Shown piece by piece: positions 48,191-48,192 of a stretch of 48,192 bases of DNA. The first letter of the stretch is position 1. Every line of letters begins with the position of its first letter. The DNA is from a virus: the IMG/VR virus record IMGVR_UViG_3300028829_005709, positions 1-48,192 of that record; one strand, given 5' to 3'. A program made the position numbers and the translations under genes. The notes beneath the pieces are model-generated. The model did not search any database. It was not told where the DNA came from and worked only from the letters and a program-made list of their open reading frames with translations.

Positions 48191-48192
48191 TG
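48190..48192 (+). CDS. Start codon of the next gene (TAATG overlap)
   Basis: The stop of the preceding gene ends in TAA and the last two bases of the window complete ATG, the same one-base overlap used at many junctions here. Only the codon is visible. Confidence 0.3.

Noticed and set aside
1-48192. CRISPR array, IS element, integrase or attachment site
   Set aside because: No regularly spaced repeats, transposase, recombinase or terminal duplication was found on either strand.

Overview
The window is 48 kb of a low-GC, tailed double-stranded DNA phage genome, probably lytic and probably infecting a Gram-negative bacterium. Support for phage: terminase large subunit, portal, scaffold, major capsid protein, several very large tail-fibre or beta-helix proteins, a GH24 lysozyme and an M15 peptidase. 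Support for a Gram-negative host: lipoproteins with lipoboxes, an exported cytochrome c, Tat-like signals, consensus sigma-70 promoters (TTGACA-N17-TATAAT type) and a few sigma-54-like sites. I see no integrase, repressor, attachment site, CRISPR array, IS element or DNA replication gene. The virion module (a large portal protein, scaffold and coat in separate transcription units, no tape-measure gene in view) is compatible with a podovirus, but that is inference.

Layout. (1) 1-11.8 kb, minus strand: early/accessory operons of tiny overlapping genes (ATGA or TAATG junctions), each led by a host-like sigma-70 promoter. This part holds a peptide-chemistry set: a class II glutamine amidotransferase, three paralogous COOH-NH2 ligase (amidoligase) proteins and a gamma-glutamylcyclotransferase-like protein, plus an orphan HicA-like protein. 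(2) 7.26-7.58 kb and 11.8-14.25 kb, plus strand: almost gene-free stretches with plus-strand promoters and abundant predicted secondary structure. I read them as several structured non-coding RNAs, the largest starting with a tRNA-like cloverleaf without an anticodon loop. (3) 14.5-21.5 kb, minus strand: exported proteins (cytochrome c, metzincin lipoprotein, subtilisin-like protease, Tat-like protein), a metallophosphoesterase, small membrane proteins and a phage-encoded sigma-70-family factor. (4) 21.6-40.5 kb and 41.5-48.2 kb, plus strand: packaging, portal, fibre, lysozyme, scaffold and capsid genes. (5) 40.6-41.5 kb, minus strand: a small island with an M15 peptidase and small membrane proteins (lysis cassette?), embedded between structural operons and led by its own sigma-70 promoter.

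How it fits together. Eight copies of an 18-bp motif, consensus TTAACAAGTATATATAGA, lie only on the plus strand in front of the packaging, portal, scaffold, decoration/capsid and fibre operons, two small plus-strand genes and one RNA region. The sigma factor encoded at 17.5-17.9 kb is the natural candidate to read them, so a cascade is likely: host sigma-70 reads the minus-strand early genes and the RNAs, then the phage sigma reads the plus-strand late operons. All functional calls rest on motifs seen by eye; no database search was run.
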